Assembly: GCA_009741485.1 (NCBI GenBank)
Contig: CM019236.1
Coordinates: 60,206,748 to 60,270,747 of the forward strand
Origin: Malurus cyaneus samueli
Taxonomy: Eukaryota > Chordata > Aves > Passeriformes > Maluridae
Direction: 5' to 3'
DNA: 64,000 nucleotides
The notes under the pieces are model-generated. The model did no database searches. It was not told the origin of the DNA and worked only from the letters and a program-made list of their open reading frames with translations. The translations under genes and the position numbers were made by a program. Shown here one piece after another: positions 36,488 to 49,129 of this stretch; positions within the stretch are counted from its first letter, which is position 1, and every line of letters starts with the position of its first letter.

Positions 36488-38879
36488 TTGTTCTTTGTAG
36501 AAATAAAATTACCTTTGTAGAATAGTTTTGCAAAGTGGACATAGCAAAAGCAAAACCAGACCTCATGAAAGCCCCAGGTTTTAAAACAATGGAGTTACTG
36601 CATTTTTCAAAGTTTATTCCATACCTCTTTGAAGTTAATTAAGTGGATGCTTGTCTGTGCATGCACTCAGTCAGGGCTTTATTAATTCCTGTATGAATGT
36701 AAACATTTTGGGAGAGAGATTTGAGGGTACCACATTCTTAGCGATCCACTGAAATCACAGGGCAGCTAGCAATGCCTAAGAGAAACTTCCAATTGCTGGC
36801 CTTTATAGATACATACAATCATCTCAGAAGATTTCCCTGGAATTTCAGGTTTCAAACCTTTCAAGGATAAATGCTCTCAAATAAATGAGGTGGTTATTCC
36901 CACTTTACTGCAATTTATTCTCATTACTGCAAACTGCCAGCAGGAACAGGACTTTCTGCAGACACTCTGACATTTGTATATTATATGTCAAACTGAAATG
37001 TAGGTTTTCCTATTGCTGTGCAAAACAGTTTGATTTTTCACTACTAATCTGCATATTTACAAACACCGATACAAAAATCTGCAAAAGGCAGAGGAAATTG
37101 AATTAGTTTATACAGTGTGTATCCATTCCTCTATCTTGCTTCTGCTGAAAGAGTTCTGTGGGGAAGATTTTGAATCCCAGATTCCCCAGACTGAATCCAA
37201 TGTGCCTTGCAGAGATGTAAGCTCTCTGCCTCTCACTGCTCACCAGCCAAGCACAAGAGATGAACCACACACCAGACTTGTGGCAGGGAATTAACTGAGC
37301 CCATGTACAACCCAACCCAGGCAGGGAATCTTAGGGATAAGAACAGAACTTGTGAGAAAACATCCCGAAGTTACAAAAGTAGAATGAATATCCCAAAGGA
37401 CAGGTCTCTCAGTTTCTCTCCTCCTTCAAAGTAAGAGTGTGCCCATATGACAACAGGTTAAAGGTTTGTGCTTTTGCTAACATGATGATTAAAACAATAA
37501 AGTTTTTGGCAGTTGCATTTTATTGCTAATCCCACCGTGTATCCTGTTCTGTAGTCATGACAGAGATGTGTCCACAAAACAGGAAGTGCACACCTACCTA
37601 CCATTAAAAAACACAAGCAGCTCATCAAATGCAATTATGCAAACCAAGAAAACATGAACATCTGTAACTTTCAGATTTCCCACCATAAAAAAGCACCTTA
37701 ATTTCAATATGCATTGTTCAGATTAGTGCTGCTCATTAATGCAGAGACAGTCAGTTTAAGTACTCAAATTTCTTAATCATAACCACTTCTTAACTCATAA
37801 ACAGCAATTACTACTAATAAAAATACTACAGGATCTATGAAGTATCTAACCAATATGCAAACATGAAAATTAATCTTTAAATGTGAAAAAAGAGTAATTT
37901 TTGCTTTAAAGCAATTATGAAATAGATTAAATTATTTTAGCCTACCAATTCTATTGAGTGTGATGGACAGAAAAATGAAAGCCAGAAGGTGTTTCATGAA
38001 ATAGCATAAAAATCTTTCACACCACCTTATGAAATGCTCTCCTCTTACCATATTTTGTAATCTAATTGTAACAAAAAATAAGGCCATAAGGTTGAAAAAA
38101 CACCTGCAATATAATTTTCATTTGCTTAATATTACTAGAGGCATACTAAATGCCTGAGCAGAGAGGGGACGCATTTTGCTTCTCAACAAGCAGCGTTTAA
38201 GAACCCTTCTAAAACTGTAATATTTAATGGAAGATTTGACTAAATGATAAAGGAACTACGTGTGTTTTTGAATAAAAATTGCAAATTACAATTGGTGTTT
38301 CAGCATTACATTTTCCTTAAGCTATTCCTGGCTAATGTATTACAAAACACCCATTATTCTTGGAAGCAATTCATCTAGCCTGTTACTACACTTAGAAATA
38401 GAACTGGTAAAGAGTACAGCTTTACCAAATGCATGTCCAAGGCCCTTCTCTTACTCAGATACTTCTTTTGATTCTGCATAGATTTGCTGACTTTTGCTCC
38501 GGCTCTCTAACCTCTGTCTCATTTATGGCATTGCAAAGTCCCCAAAGAAAAGAACCCAAAGGTGTAAGTATGGTTGTACAACAAATGTTGTCATCAACAA
38601 ATAAATTAAAAGAAGACTGGGAAACAGTCTCCAGGAAAACAAACTATTTTGGAAGATGAGAAAATCCTGGTAGATCTCAAATCCAGTATTTTTTTCCCTA
38701 ACATAAAATACTGTGAAGGATATTGGGCTATATCCCAATATCTTCCAAAAAAAGGAGCTGACAGACCAAAGCAGGTCCTACAGACTGTCATCAGCATGGT
38801 TAGGGAGGTGGTGTGGTTGACACTGAAGATGGATTGAGAGTGCAAGGTTTGATCAAAATAACAGTGGACCTTACCAACA

Positions 38880-39230
38880 TGTGTAACTTGTTATTGAACA
38901 GCTCTGGAGTAGACAGGGCCAGGCTCTTTTTGAGGTTGCTCAGCAAAAAAGAAGAGGGCAAGACACACAAGTGGCCTGAAGGGGAAATCTCATCAGGAAT
39001 GACCACGTTCACAGGGAGAGTGGCAAAATACTGCAGTGCTAGAGAAGTGTTTGCTAGAGGAGTGGTGGCACCGCTCTCAAAGACACTGCCATGAGACTGG
39101 AATAAGCCTGAGCAGCCTCATCTAATTTTGAATTTGGATCCAGCTTTAAAGCTGGCTCTGCCTCCAGTGGAAGGCTGTACCCAGTGACCTCCAGAAACTC
39201 CCTAGAGCCTCAGTTAATCTATGATTCTCT
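38880..39230 (+). mobile_element. CR1 LINE, 5'-truncated and diverged
   Basis: The segment contains the CR1 landmark order: AGGCTCTTTTTGAGGTTGCT, then TAGAGGAGTGGTGGCACCGC, then GAGCAGCCTCATCTAATTTT, CAGTGACCTCCAGAAACTCC and a tail ATCTATGATTCTCT. It is 5'-truncated as usual for CR1, and indels break any coding frame. The 5' limit is approximate. Confidence 0.75.
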
Positions 39231-42200
39231 CTATCAACCAGATAGCTCAAGGGACTGTATCTTATTTGAAACTAAGCATGTGAACCTTGCAATTCATTTT
39301 GGATTAAAAGATTTGATTGCATAAGTATAATTATATTAATGGAATTTTCTCAAAGCAATCTACCATTCAACCCAACAATTGCAGCTAAATGATTAACCTG
39401 TTAGGTTTCAGTGATTCTCTGAAGTAATCTATCAGCTACAGCTCATGTTTATCCCATGGCCTGTGCTCAAATTACCACCTAGCTTCCTCATCTGATCCAG
39501 CTGCACAGATTAATAAATACATGAGGTACAAAGTGTCCTGCAGAAAACAACTACTGCATATGGACCTCCAAATGTGTTATACAACAAAAGAACACTAGCT
39601 TGACTAATTAAATTCTGAGCCTGTAGGAAAAGCAATCAGAGTGGCCATCTGATCTGTTCACAAACAGGTTATCTTAAAGATGACCCTGATGTGACGAGGA
39701 AAACAAAAACAACCATTCTTTCAACGGAAGGGGAAAGATGCAGAGCTTCTTAGAGAGTCTTATGGCTTAACAGCCTGAATCAGGACACTTATTGATAGAT
39801 TCAAGGGCCACACCTCAATGAAGGGGCAGCAGCTGTGCTACAAACCACAGCAGTTGTAGTCCTGCCCAGAGACCCTCTTATTTCCTGCATCTTTTTTCAT
39901 TAAACGTATTATTCCCCCAACTACATTAAAAAGAAATAACTCAAGCAGTTCCAGCTTGCCTCTGTACTCTTACTCCTCCAAATTTCCCATCATTTCTTCT
40001 TCATTAATGTTCTTCATTAATGTTTTAATGTTTCTTGGTTTTCCTTTTGCCCTGCTAACTGTACCTCTGACAAGGCTTTCCTCATGCATATGTGATATGG
40101 CATTACAGCATCTGGTTAGTAATAATTCTTTCTAACGTCTGACAAGCTTGGTTTTTTTTTTCCCCTTTTTTTCCCGTACTGGAGGGATACTTTTTTCCCC
40201 CATCACCCTGTCCTATTAATCTTGAATTCTAATTCAATACCTGAATTCAAGGGATATATTCATATAGCAGTGATTGCACAAAATGCCAAAATTTCAAGCA
40301 CTGCTGTGATTTACAAAACTTGTACATAATATGTATAAACACAGCAATCTTTCAATTCTCTTCATCATCAGCAAGCAAGTTATCTGTGAAATTTTAAAAA
40401 AGCCTTCAAATTGAGTAATTGGAATCTCTAACACATCCACTGGGGCGAGATGATTCTTCCTGCTCTTGAACTGAACTGTTCACTAGCCTTCAGGTTTTAT
40501 GAAGATTATTGTTTTGACAAGGGAGGGTAGGCAAAGAGCAGGTGAAAGAAAAGAAGCCCACATTTTTTTACTATTTGGGGTGAGAGCAGAAGGTGAGCCA
40601 AATCCATAGCGTTAAGTACTAATTCTGTGCTCTACTTCTACAGTGTGGATTTCCCCCTTCACTGTCATAAAATAAGAAGAGGTTCTAACAAATTCTAGTT
40701 TTGAAGTTAGTGGGATGGAGAATGACACATTACAGAGTCCCACCAATACTGTAGATGGAGTAAGCGGCCTGAAGGAGCACAAGAGCAGGTATTTGTTGGC
40801 TAAATGAACACGACTCTACTTTAGAAAATGTTCACACAAGAGAAGTGACTGCAAAATGTCAAAACAAATCCATGACTACTTGCAGGAGGGAGTACTAACT
40901 TCTCAAAACAGTGAGTGCTCTGTGATTTTATAACCCCTGTGGTGTTCTGAGCTCTAAAAGGAACAAAACAGGTGAGCTCATTCCTCAGTAATCTCATTTG
41001 GATTAAAAAAATGCTAATCATGTCTAAAAAAATCTCCGAGCACTAGTAGGAATGCAGTGATCTCTCTCTCCCCTGAAATGTGGTATTCAAAACTAAGCAT
41101 GATAAAGGTGCAGTGCAGGCTCTCACTTGCGTCCAAGTTTGTAACACAATATCCATTGTTTTACAGGCTATGTATTACATTCACTCTGATATCTGTTATT
41201 ACTTTACTTTTCCTCTGAGGTACTAGACTTCTGTTAGTTTTTTAGTATACTGCATAAAACCTGTAGAATTATGTTCTCTGGAGCTTTACATAACTTACTA
41301 TTTCCTTCTATTGAATAGAAATTCACATAACAATAATTTTAATCGGTACTGGCATTTCAGGTGTGCTCATGACACAGTTCTAATACGACAGTGTTAAAAA
41401 CATTCCCTTCAGATCCTAAAAATGAATTCTATCAAATCAAAGCCTGAAACCATTTTGTACCTTCCATGATAGGCGACATGCCACCAATCAACACCAGAAT
41501 GAAATTATGCCATGCAGTTAAATGCCATAGGCTTCTTATGGACTTTAAGACACAATCTGTTTCATCCGGAACAAAAGCAGGGAAAACACAAAAATGTGAC
41601 AGGGCTATTCATATCATGACAGTCGCTGGAATCTGTAAATGCAGTACAGATTGATGCCATACAGACACATGCAGACATTTCCCACAGCACTGTGAGATTC
41701 AGAGGAGTACAAAGATTGTTCTACACTCACTGGGCAGCACTGGGAGGAAATAAACCTGTTTCGTGTTACCATTCTAATACAGACCATGGACACATCACAG
41801 GCAGAAGATGAAAAGCCCACATACACGGCTGCATATCCTATATCCATTAGTATAATATATACTGGGGTAATGACTGTCTTCTAGCACTGCCTTTTAATAC
41901 CTATTGCTGCTTAAAAAAAAAAAATAATTACTTGAGGCCAAATGCTCTACCTTGATTAAATTACTTTACGAGTCTAGCATTCAAAATTGATTTTGATTTT
42001 GGGTTTCACTGAAACAATGGGTACAGCTCATTTTTAAAGCAGTAAAACTTACTTGGATCTTGTCACGTAGATTTCTAAAAAATAATCCACACAAAATCTA
42101 TTTTTATAGATATCCCAGTGTTCGCCAATGACTGCAATTCGCTTGTATGAAGTAGCTGAAAGTGAAGTACTGTTCACCTCAGTATCAGATCACTGGTGGA

Positions 42201-44725
42201 GCACGCACAACGTCCAGTGACACTGCTGTGCCCTCAACTCTCCTTTTCATGGAGGCTGATCTTCCCACCTCTGGTTCCAGAGTCACACCTGGAAGCTGCA
42301 ACTCAGCTCCAGAGCTCCTCACAGAGCCCTTCAATAGCACCTGGCCAGTGATGCTGCCCTGGACCCTTGAGCATCTCAGAAAATAAGGAAAATAAATAAA
42401 TCTGTCCATGCTTACAAACATCATTAAACCAACGTTTTTTTTTTTCCTAGCTTTCTCCTCCTTTCATTTTTTATCTTGTAGCAGATTAGCCACTTTACCC
42501 TTCATCACGAGCTTCAGCCTTGAAATGTACAGAATCTGGTAAAAGAACTATTTTATAACTGTCCAAGTGTACCTCTATTCCTTCCATAACCAGTCATGGG
42601 CGTTTACCTCCTAATTCCTTGGATGGACCATATAATTTGTGGACAAATCAGAATTTCTCTTTTGGAGTGACATTCATTCCTACACCTAAGGAAAAATCAA
42701 CCACCTCCCCTTGGTAAACCACTTAAAAAATTATTTATCGTCAGTAGCAAAACCCTGAGGCCCCATTCAGTTTGAATTTGTGAAGCATCAATTTTCTTCA
42801 CACAAAAACCAGTTTCTTCATAAAACAGGGCTAGATAGTTGAAAGACTGTGACTATTTTATGCCACATACACTGGGTTATTTCAAATACACAGGTATTTG
42901 ACTGTATTTTCCAGTATTTTATGATTCCATAAATGTCCAATCAGACTAGGAAAAATAGTGTAACAGCTGCTATTTTACATTTTTACCTGTTAATCCCAGT
43001 TTTTTATTGCATACACACTAAGCACCCATTTTCTCATGCTTTTTCTAAACTGTTCTTTTAAAGATGTACATATATTATAAGGAATACATTTACAGACTGA
43101 AAAACCTTCTCAGTGACATCTGTACCTCATCTTCCCACAATGCTTACTGTTTCATTTTCCATTCTAACACATTAAAAACAAAGGACAGCAAATCCCAAAT
43201 ATTTCCCAAGCTAAAAATAACTGATCAAAAAGCTACCCTTTCTTTTCTGTCTCAGACACCTGCTTCAAATGCCTTTTTTCAGCATGAAAATCCTGGCACC
43301 TCAAATTGTTTATGAAGAAATGCACAGAAGGGCAAACCCACTTAAAGGTGCTTTTAAGAATCAGAGCCACCTAAGAAGGCAAGACATTTCTTTAAACTAT
43401 AAAAATCTACATTTCAAATACAGCCAGCTTAGTAAAACTGTCTGGAGCTTTCTGTATGAAACCAGATGTTCTTTCCTGCTATACTACACAAGCAGATTTC
43501 TCCTGTAAAACTGAGGGAGAATGTTCACAGATTCTCTTTTTCAAAGTTTCTATAGAGAATTAATTTTACAGTTCTGCTTTTCAATAAATTCGTCCTAGAG
43601 AATCTTCCTGGGGGAAAAAAAAAAGAGCTGCCTTTTGGTTCAGCTGTTCATCTGACAAGAAGTCAAATATAAAGATTACTCTTATCAAAACAGAGGCTAT
43701 CGGGCTTCGTTACTAACCAGGTTCTACCAGTATTATTAGCATTAAGCTCGAATCAGTGCAAGTTTTTGCAGATCAACAAAACACTCTTGAAAGCAAGTCA
43801 AGAGATGTCCCAGATGTCCCTGGTAATGTTATTCTTCAAGTGAAGGAAGTTGTACAGACTGCGAGGGGAAAACCATCTGAAACGTTCCGAAAAGTTCTTG
43901 TTTTCACCCAATAAAAAATGCTTAGGTCGCATTACTGCTTGCTTTTCTGTTGGGGCTTTTTAAGCTGTTTTTCTCAGCCATACTGGATCTCTGTACGTTT
44001 GAGTCTCCCTAAGGACTCTGTGTAACCATGAAACATAATTCTATTCTAAGAAATCCAGTGTACAACCCCACCACTGCCCTGTTCCCTCATCTGTATAAAT
44101 GCTCTTTTGTACGCAGGCACTTTCAGGAAATTGCTCTCCTCCTCCCCCGCTTGCTCCCCACTGTCCGAACCCCTCTCACACCCCCCTCCCGATCAACACC
44201 AGGGAATAATAGCATTTTGTTGGAGCACGTCCAGCCCCTCCACACGTTCCACTCTAGCAGCAGCAGCAGCACGCTGTAGGTTTGGCACACTCCTCTGTTT
44301 TCACACTCACACAGGCACACTCACTCGCATTCGGGCAGGGAAGTAAGGAGCATCAGTCTTACTCCCGAAATAACCACTTTTCACTTCTCCCCCATGCAAC
44401 TTCCTCTTCTGCTGAAAAATACAGCGCTCCCAAATTAAAGAAATCTTCCTCTTTCGACATTTGAGTAGCAGTGTTTTGAAACACGGTTTCTCCCAGTTAT
44501 CAGTACTCCATGGGTGAGTAAATTACCACTGCCGAGACAGACAGATATCCCTGACTGCCAACATTTCGGTCACTTCACATCCTGCAAAATCGGCACGACT
44601 TGGAAAGGTTTTGCAAAGGCCTTTTCCCCTCCCCTTGAAAAACTGAAGAGAGAAGAAACTCTACTCCATGCTCAGAGAAGTAGCGTGTCAATTTCCCCTG
44701 GAGAGAAAACAACTAAAATCCGTAC

Positions 44726-44756
44726 CTTCCTTGAGTTCATCGGCTTCCGAACTCAT
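44726..44756 (-). CDS. TNFAIP8: TNFAIP8 start exon (coding part, 10 codons + 1 base)
   Basis: Read on the minus strand, ATG at 44756-44754 opens MSSEADELKE, followed by a single G and then a GTACGG donor (GT at 44725-44724). This closely parallels the human isoform start, which is also ten residues ahead of VATDVF. The phase-1 donor fits the phase-1 acceptor at 26440, and G plus TG rebuilds the Val codon. Together the two exons encode 198 residues, equal to the main human isoform. The intron is about 18.3 kb. The exon sits in a locally CpG-richer stretch (44730-45260), as expected for a promoter-proximal first exon. The 5' UTR extends to higher coordinates; its start is not defined by sequence alone. 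Confidence 0.92.
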
Positions 44757-44858
44757 GGTGTCAGGCAAGGCTCGGGGCACCGGATCGATGCTGACGTGCG
44801 CGCTGAGATGCAGCCGCAAGTCAACTTTTCGTTCCCTCTCCCTTTCTCCCTCTCTTCA

Positions 44859-44889
44859 AAAAAAAAAAAAATTGCAAAAAAGGAAAGGG

Positions 44890-44924
<35 letters not shown>

Positions 44925-44935
44925 GAGAGAGAGAG
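44859..44935 (-). repeat. Polypyrimidine tract (CT)n and T-runs in presumed TNFAIP8 5' UTR/promoter
   Basis: The plus strand shows an A-run (about 44859-44871), a second A-run of 26 bases (44895-44920) and then (GA)n to 44935. On the gene's sense strand this is a CT repeat followed by long T runs, between the TATA-like box and the start codon. It would lie in the 5' UTR if transcription starts near 45.2 kb. Length is probably polymorphic and consensus accuracy poor here. Confidence 0.7.
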
Positions 44936-45250
44936 GCTGGGTTTGAGGGGATTCGTAGATTTCAGCAAATCACAACTAATCTACTTGAAAAGGATCCCGC
45001 CCCTTTCTCAGCTGCGCACCAGCGACTGTCTGAGAAACCAGCACCTTCAGAGAAACTCCGGTTTTACTCGCCAGCTGTTGCCGCTTATGAATCTTATTCT
45101 CCCCCGTCTGTAGAAGGGTGGAGTTTCACTTGTTGCAGCTTGCCAACGTGGTATGAGAACGCAAGCAGGAGAGGCCAAAAAAGCCCTGAGAGCAGAGCAG
45201 CGTCTGATTGCAGCGACTGACAATCGCTCTTAACTTGCAGGAAGATCTGT

Positions 45251-45258
45251 TTTAAATA
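45251..45258 (-). promoter_or_regulatory. TATA-like box upstream of the TNFAIP8 start exon
   Basis: The minus strand reads TATTTAAA about 500 bp upstream of the start ATG. It is followed by a CpG-containing stretch near 45190-45235 that could hold the transcription start. An inverted CCAAT box (TGATTGGC on the minus strand, near 45463-45470) lies further upstream. Neither motif is diagnostic, and many TIPE-type promoters need no TATA box. Confidence 0.25.
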
Positions 45259-47330
45259 GTTCCATTTTCAAGCCTAAATTGTACATTTCAACACCGTTTG
45301 CTGTCTGGAATTACTTCTGTAGCCTCCGTAATTACACTGACTAATACCCCATGACTAGATGCGTGCTTAAAGACGAGAAGTAGCAGATTTCTTTCAGGTA
45401 CTTTAAGCTAAACAATTTTCCTTCACTCGTGCTCAGTGCATGGTGCCATCTACCCTGAGACTGCCAATCAGATAGGAAAAACTATCTGATTTCTTTGTGC
45501 TGCAGTGACCCCATACACATGCTAGAAAAGAGTATTTTTAGCTACTACATGATGGTTTTACAGAAGGGGCGGGGGTCTTGCTGCCACCTCCAAGTCTGCA
45601 ATGCGTTACACACCTTCAGTGCAGAATCAGGGGGAATTACCCTCAACAGCACAGCCTCCAGTTAAACCACATTTCCTTACTTACTCATTTAATAGACTTT
45701 ATCTCAGAGAACAGGGTAAAACCTCGCAGGAAACATGCCTGCTCCGACAAAAGGAGAGGTGTGGTCTCTCCAGTGAAGGCCTGATGGCACTGCCAGCTCC
45801 AATTCCCACCCAGCTCTCTGCCACAGGGTTAAATGTGTGTGCCTGAAGGGCTGTCAGGGTCTCCTGGAAATATCACTAATAACAGCTATTAACAGTGAGC
45901 AAATGCCTTGCTGGAGTCAAGGAGAAATAAGCATATTTCACGGTGAAGTCGGAAACAACCAAAGCTGTCAGCTGCTCTGCACTGAGACACAGAGGAAGAA
46001 AAATAAACTGTTCAGATTCTAACATTCTAACATTCACTGACGAAGCCGGGAAGACCAGATGTAGGTAGGACGGTCTTGTAAATAACAGATACAGTGTCAC
46101 GGAGGGCAGTAAGTATGCTTGACCTACAGCAAAGTTGTTCTGCAGACAGAGGTAAATAATACTTAAGAGTGTAAACATTTTTATCCCATTTTCAGTTATT
46201 TTATGATAAGGACTGTCCTTTGCCATGTACTCTTCCCACACCTAGGAAAGACAGATTACATTTTATGTAAAGGCTCTCGCTGACACTGCCAATTTCTTGG
46301 TTTGCAATACACACAGTTCCATGGGTTCCTGAAAGATATCCCTCAAGAAACTAGCTGTCTTCTATAGGCCGTATCATCTCCTGTGGTGTATGAAGCTGCA
46401 TCCTTCAAAGCACAGAGAACAAAACTCACTATTACCCTAATTAAAACACTGGAGTAGCTAAAGAAGTTACATTTTCAAGGTAAAAAAAAAAAAAAATTAA
46501 AAAAACACTTTGAAAAAGGAAAATTAGAAGTCCTAGTTTGGGGTAATTATTGTTTAGGAGATTTAAACCACTCAAACACACAGAATGGACAAGGAACAGG
46601 AAGAAACATAGGATTATTGCAGAAGAACTGCAATAGCCTCTGGGGTCCTTTAATCAAAGGAAGTGTTGTAGAGAGATACGAATATAAGCCAGTATCAAGA
46701 TCCCTGCATGATCAGATTTACATATTAGATGGATGCCTTTTGTTATTTTAGACGACAGACAGACACAGAGAGATAATAAAACTTGTGACTAAATGTCAGC
46801 AAGTTCTGCAAATTAAGTTTTCTCAAATCTCTCAGAAACTTTATACCTCACTGGATAGATAACAAAATGCAGAGATTTTGGTCTGTTTCTTCCCCATAGA
46901 ATCAAATTCAGATCTCCTCACTCAGTCCTGTTACTCCTGCATACAATGGTCTCAATTTAGACTCAGGAAATTTTTTTTCTTTCATTTTGGTTGTCAGGCT
47001 TCTTAAAAATACAAGAGTGCAAGAATTCCAACCTGGCTAAAGACTGTGTAGGTATGTAATTTTCTGATAGCAGGTTAAGCAGGGACTTGTATTGGCATTC
47101 AGTAATGAGGGCATTACCACCTTTTTCAGAGTCTGCATGCAATCAAATTTAATTATTTCACTTAGAAAGACAGTGAAAGTAATGGAATGAGGCAGGTAAA
47201 AATTAGGCAGAGTCTGTGGAAAACACTAGGTAAAAGGATGAGACCACATCTGCAGGGAAGTGACATTTATCAAAGCATCCAGACTGATCTGGATTTCATG
47301 GTGAATAAAAAAGCCTGGAAAAATAAAAGA
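45259..47330. other. TNFAIP8 upstream region, no gene recognised
   Basis: The region contains an inverted CCAAT near 45463-45470 and a kappaB-like GGGGAATTACC at 45631-45641. No exon is seen. Confidence 0.5.
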
Positions 47331-47331
47331 A

Positions 47332-47575
47332 TCCCTCTTTAATTCTGATTTGTGAATGTCATATGGAATAGGAAAGACATACAAAAGGAATGACAAAAAT
47401 TCTAAAAATAGAATTAATAGGCACAACTAAATTTCATAGGGCAGATTCTCTATGATTCTTTATTCTTTTCTCTGAAAAGTATCTTCTACAATGAAGGCCT
47501 AAAGCTCACCACACATTTGGACAGACACTGTTGTGTAGGGAAGGCCAGAATTCCCAGAAGAAAATGAAACTGTCT
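47332..47575 (+). repeat. Diverged direct repeat, copy 1
   Basis: Shares with 48901-49126 the ordered blocks CTCTTTAATT, TCTAAAAATAGAAT, ATAGGGCAGATTCTCT, CTACAATGAAGG, CCACACATTTGGACAGACA and GGAAGGCCAGAATTCCCAGA. The left part (from about 47290) is also weakly similar. The family is not recognised. Confidence 0.85.
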
Positions 47576-48900
47576 GTGTGCAACACGCAAAAAAAAAAAA
47601 AAAGGGTTCCATACTTCAGCAGCTAAAAGCCTAAAAGCTAAAAAGCTGGAGGGTATGGTCCTTTCCACTCTTCTCTGCTGAAACAAAGAAACTTCTGGTT
47701 TTACTATGTAAAAAAAAAATAATTGCTAGTTTTGGTTTGGCTTGGCTTTTAATGCATCATCTGTAAATTGTCCTGATTTCTGCTAAACCCTCAGGGAGCC
47801 ACAGCAAGAACAGACTAGAGAGCCAGGCCCTGGCTTACAGCAGTACATGGGGAATTGTGAGGGGTTGGATCACTGTGTGCCAGCCCATTCCCCAGCCCAG
47901 CTCAAACTGCTTATGTTTGGTGTCACAATCCATTCTGAGATGGCTCTTTACTGCAGGGTTTGCTTATTCGACGCAAAAGTTGCACATCCTATTACATATT
48001 TTATAAATACAAAAGAAAAATAGTTAAGTATCATAGTAGCAAAAAAAGGGTGCTAAAATTGTTTCCAAGAAGATTCTAAAATGTCAAAAAATACTATAAT
48101 ATTTTGTTTCATAAAAAGGAGGAAGCATCACCACTACCAGAAAAGTATCATCAAGAAGCTTTCAAAAGGAGGCAGCTGCCATGGAAGAAAGACTGAATCT
48201 CCTACTGCAAGAAAAACCCTGTGCAGCCCTAGAACAGTCCTAGAGAAGAACATGGTAATGTCATACTTCACATATTACACATTCATGGAATTTAAAAAAA
48301 AAAAAAAACCCACAAACTTCCCTAATTTTGTTAATATAATTATAGTTGTCGGGTGAGTAACTTCTACTCTTCCAGAATGTCACTCACATTCAATGGATTG
48401 CAAACCTTTAAAGAATAAAGAAATGAGATCCATGCCCAACTACAATTCTTTGGTACAGACGATAGCCACCATTCCTTTTCACTAAGTCAATGGTGTGTCT
48501 TTTGCTGACTGTAAGTTACTGAGTTATTTGAAGCCATATGACAGATGGCAGCTGAACAGGTCTGGTTTCCCACCATACTCAAAAGGAAAAGGTGTACAAA
48601 TACCCTGAAATTACAAATAACTTCAGGTATGGTTTCTTTATGCTGTACCAATAGCCATGCTGTTGAAATTTTCTTTCCCACAAATTAGCAAGGTGGAGAA
48701 CATTGTGTGGCTCTATTATGAGAAACTAAAAGTGTTGCACTAAACAGTCCCATGGAAGACTCTAGCTGAGCAAATTACTGCCTTTCACAGAAATGCTACA
48801 AACAAAGCTTTTCAAACAGCTGTTTTCATGGAATAAACTGGAAGATACCATAACTAAGGGATAATGCTTTGCTAAATAGCAATAACCAAGCTCAAAAGAA

Positions 48901-49126
48901 CACTCTTTAATTGTAAACTGCATGTGATATGGAATAGAAAGGACAAAACAAAGAATGACAGAAACTCTAAAAATAGAATCTGTAGACACAGCTGAATTTT
49001 ATAGGGCAGATTCTCTTACAGAAAACAAAGTTAACTCCCTACAATGAAGGGCTTAAAACCCACCACACATTTGGACAGACAACGTCGCAGAGGGAAGGCC
49101 AGAATTCCCAGAGCAGAAAACAAAAG
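48901..49126 (+). repeat. Diverged direct repeat, copy 2
   Basis: Same orientation and block order as 47332-47575, about 1.56 kb away, with indels and substitutions (an estimated 75-80 % identity by eye). The blocks ACACTCTTTAATTG and GGAAGGCCAGAATTCCCAGA mark its ends. Confidence 0.85.
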
Positions 49127-49129
49127 AAA

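Larger units (their letters stand above)
26440..44725 (-). other. TNFAIP8: TNFAIP8 intron between start exon and main exon
   Basis: An 18.3-kb intron is bounded by a GTACGG donor (44725) and a TTCCCCTAG acceptor (26440). It is AT-rich and holds a candidate alternative promoter and exon near 29.06-29.5 kb, CR1 remnants at 35.5 and 38.9-39.2 kb, an A-tract at 33839-33885, a TG/CA/TA microsatellite near 34.45 kb, and an 18-bp AT palindrome at 36470-36487. Open frames inside it (for example 30542-30937 and 34130-34522) show no recognisable domain and I treat them as chance. Confidence 0.85.

Noticed and set aside
44514..45113. 199-residue plus-strand frame over the TNFAIP8 promoter and start exon
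   Set aside because: It lies antisense to the start exon and is held open by A-runs (Lys runs). No domain is seen.
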